In this document: positions 5,351 to 6,800 of the stretch, one piece after another | Layout: each line of letters starts with the position of its first letter | Numbering within the stretch: the first letter of the stretch is position 1 | Assembly: GCA_025450405.1 (NCBI GenBank) | Contig: JANWHL010000257.1 | Coordinates: forward strand, 1 to 6,800 | Direction of reading: 5' to 3' | Length of the DNA stretch: 6,800 nucleotides | DNA from: Ktedonobacterales bacterium | Lineage (GTDB): Bacteria > Chloroflexota > Ktedonobacteria > Ktedonobacterales > JADMIN01 | The notes under the pieces: generated by a model | The model's input: the letters and a program-made list of their open reading frames with translations, nothing else | What the model was told of the DNA's origin: nothing | Databases searched by the model: none | Program-made: the position numbers and the translations under genes

Positions 5351-5437
5351 TCCTCACCCCCCGACCCCCTCTCCCCGCGGGGAGAGGGGGAGGCGGAAGG
5401 ATCCTCACCCCCCGGCCCTCCCCTCCATGGCGAGGGG
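5351..5437. repeat. two tandem C-rich repeat units with hairpins between convergent genes
   Basis: The 13-mer TCCTCACCCCCCG occurs at 5351-5363 and again at 5402-5414, each time leading into a C-rich/G-rich inverted repeat. The first is the 26-bp perfect palindrome at 5365-5390; the second is CCCCTC/GAGGGG (5420-5437) with a CATGGC loop centre. The block begins one base after the TfoX-like stop codon and ends about 45 bases before the stop of the minus-strand membrane protein, so it could terminate transcription from both sides. Such C-rich boilerplate is a dispersed intergenic repeat in some Chloroflexota, from general knowledge. Confidence 0.6.
5365..5390. terminator. 26-bp perfect palindrome, possible bidirectional terminator
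   Basis: The arms CCCCCTCTCCCCG and CGGGGAGAGGGGG pair fully around 5377/5378. It lies 16 bases past the stop at 5349 and is symmetric, so it would form the same stem in transcripts from either convergent gene. No T-run follows. It matches 802-827 at 24 of 26 positions, and the two differences (5375 and 5380) are paired with each other. Confidence 0.5.
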
Positions 5438-5483
5438 GTGACGCGTTTCCGATCGTCGAGGCGTCCTGGGCGAATACTCAACG

Positions 5484-6800
5484 TTAGAACACCCACGGCC
5501 AGGCGAGCACCACGACGACGCCCCAAACCACGTAGAGAAGCGTTCCCACGCGGAAGGCCCGCTGGAGCGCCGCCACCCAGTCGCCACGCCCGGCGCGCGC
5601 CTGCTGGACCAGCAGCGCGGCCAGCACGTCCAGATAGACGACATCCCACCCGATGACCGTCAGCCGGTTCATCGTCAGCGAGCCCTGGACGGACCGGTAG
5701 ACCACCGCGACCAGCGCGTAGACGCCGATCAGCGCCGCCAGGGCGGCCACCGCCACGATGCCGATGCGCAGCCAGCGCCCAAAGCGCTCCGGCACCTCGC
5801 CCGCCGCGATGGGTGTGACGGCCACCAGCAGGCCGAGGACGGCGAAGAGCATGACGGTGTAGACGATCAGGACGTCGCGGTTGACGAACGGCTGCGTGAA
5901 GTTGAATGGGATCACGCCGATGTAGATGATCAGCACCAGCAGGCTGAGCGGCAGCAGTCCCCGCACCAGGATGATCAGGATGCGGGCGAAGCCGTGGCCG
6001 AAGTCCTGGGCGTCTGGAGCCAGCGCGGGATCGTAGACCGCCGCCACGGCCAAGACGGGGATGAGTCCCGCGCCGCCCGCGATCAAGAGGCGCAGCAGGA
6101 GGTCGGGGATGGTCACGCTGAGCGCCTGGAACATGGCGAACGTGATCCCGACGAAGATGCCGCCGACGATGACGGCCATGCCCGCCGTGCCGAGGGTCTC
6201 GAGCGCCTTGTTGAGGAAGGCGAAGCGATCGCGTGCCGAGGAGCGGAGTCCCAGCAGCGCGATGCCCACCGCCGCCGCGGCCAGCAGCGGGAGGTGCCCC
6301 AGCAGCAGCATCAGGTATGTCTGGCGCGTGTTCGCCGCGCTAGGCACGGGGACCGCCACGGCGTAGATCGTTACGGCCGCGAGCACTGCCCCCACCACGG
6401 CGGCGCGTACCAGGACGGGACGCGTCCGCGGGCCGCCGAGCGCCAGATACGCGATGATGAAGCCGGCGATCACCGGTCCCCCCACCACGAGGACCAGGGG
6501 GACGTTGCGCCCCACGGTCCACGCGGGCGTCGAGAGAATCCAGAGCGCCAGCCCCAGCGCCACGCTGATTGGCACGGCCACCCGCCATTGCCCGGCGACG
6601 GCGACCCGGGGGCCTTCTGAAGCGTCCTGGAGCCGGAAGAACCACGCCGCGTAGAGGACATCGTCGGGAGCCACGGTATAGCACGCCCGCAGCGCGTCGG
6701 CGAACTGGCCGGCCATGCGCGCGGATTGTGCCTCGCGATAGAGCCGTTCCAGCGCGGCGGGGTCGTGGCCCGCCGCCAGGATGCGCGCGTGATAGTCGCC
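5484..6800 (-). CDS. polytopic membrane protein, possibly DUF4153-like (cut by window edge)
   Basis: At least 438 residues, ending at TAA 5486-5484; the frame stays open to the right edge. An internal ATG at 6716 has no good ribosome site, and the 28 codons before it (…HARILAAGHDPAALERL…) look like protein, so the true start is probably outside the window. Counting from that internal Met, residues 1-40 are a soluble region. About eleven membrane helices then follow, near 44-62, 73-92, 102-122, 133-157, 176-200, 205-228, 245-270, 281-303, 317-341, 353-370 and 390-410. The last ends at the very C-terminus (WPWVF). The late helices with a conserved-looking LTMNRLTVIGWD segment (347-358) recall DUF4153 integral membrane proteins, but this is a weak impression. 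No transporter or enzyme motif is visible. It converges on the TfoX-like gene. Confidence 0.88.
   Translation of the reverse strand, partial: GDYHARILAAGHDPAALERLYREAQSARMAGQFADALRACYTVAPDDVLYAAWFFRLQDASEGPRVAVAGQWRVAVPISVALGLALWILSTPAWTVGRNVPLVLVVGGPVIAGFIIAYLALGGPRTRPVLVRAAVVGAVLAAVTIYAVAVPVPSAANTRQTYLMLLLGHLPLLAAAAVGIALLGLRSSARDRFAFLNKALETLGTAGMAVIVGGIFVGITFAMFQALSVTIPDLLLRLLIAGGAGLIPVLAVAAVYDPALAPDAQDFGHGFARILIILVRGLLPLSLLVLIIYIGVIPFNFTQPFVNRDVLIVYTVMLFAVLGLLVAVTPIAAGEVPERFGRWLRIGIVAVAALAALIGVYALVAVVYRSVQGSLTMNRLTVIGWDVVYLDVLAALLVQQARAGRGDWVAALQRAFRVGTLLYVVWGVVVVLAWPWVF

Noticed and set aside
5122..5649. Minus-strand frame of 175 codons across the TfoX-like gene and repeats
   Set aside because: Antisense to the recognised TfoX domain and running through repeat DNA and another gene's 3' end.
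5994..6620. Plus-strand frame of 208 codons opposite the membrane protein
   Set aside because: His/Arg/Glu/Gln-rich complement of hydrophobic codons, a typical antisense shadow of membrane helices.
1..6800. CRISPR array, tRNA, rRNA or known riboswitch
   Set aside because: No regularly spaced repeats of CRISPR length, no cloverleaf and no conserved rRNA or riboswitch core was seen on either strand.

Overview
The window is strongly GC-rich (roughly two thirds G+C by eye). It carries ordinary sigma-70-era signals (AGGAG-type ribosome sites, ATG/GTG starts), GC-rich intergenic palindromes and an IS630-type transposase remnant. The C-rich and G-rich boilerplate repeats, the lmo0937-like and KGG-type small stress proteins, and the secreted Asp-box protein suggest an environmental bacterium, perhaps of the Chloroflexota. 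That assignment is inference: no rRNA or other marker gene is present.

Layout, left to right. Bases 1-538 (minus) hold the N-terminal third of an NAD(P)-dependent aldehyde dehydrogenase that runs off the left edge. Bases 539-880 are its upstream region, with a candidate promoter and a 36-bp perfect palindrome. A 58-residue two-helix membrane protein of lmo0937/DUF5670 type lies at 881-1057 (minus). A hairpin-rich intergenic stretch follows, then a plus-strand KGG-motif stress-protein gene at 1488-1626 whose reading frame is broken by one extra base. An IS630-family transposase C-terminal fragment (1716-1922, minus) directly adjoins, in the same frame, a small CxxC-containing gene (1923-2126, minus). 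Bases 2127-3285 are gene-poor: several hairpins, and only two small minus-strand ORFs with good ribosome sites but no recognisable product.

The right half is more conventional. A secreted six-Asp-box (BNR/sialidase-fold) protein occupies 3286-4812 (plus). It is followed by a dispersed-repeat-like sequence and a strong stem. A TfoX/Sxy N-terminal-domain protein follows at 5020-5349 (plus). It converges on a polytopic membrane protein at 5484-6800 (minus, open at the right edge). The gap between them holds two copies of a C-rich repeat unit with a 26-bp palindrome. That palindrome has a near-identical relative at 802-827, differing by a paired (compensatory) substitution.

There is no clear operon. 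Most genes stand alone with their own ribosome sites and are separated by palindromic elements. This looks like an accessory or loosely packed stretch rather than a coherent pathway, and I find no convincing new multi-gene system. The points most worth a second look are the frame-broken KGG gene, the in-frame junction of the CxxC gene with the transposase remnant, and the covarying palindromes.
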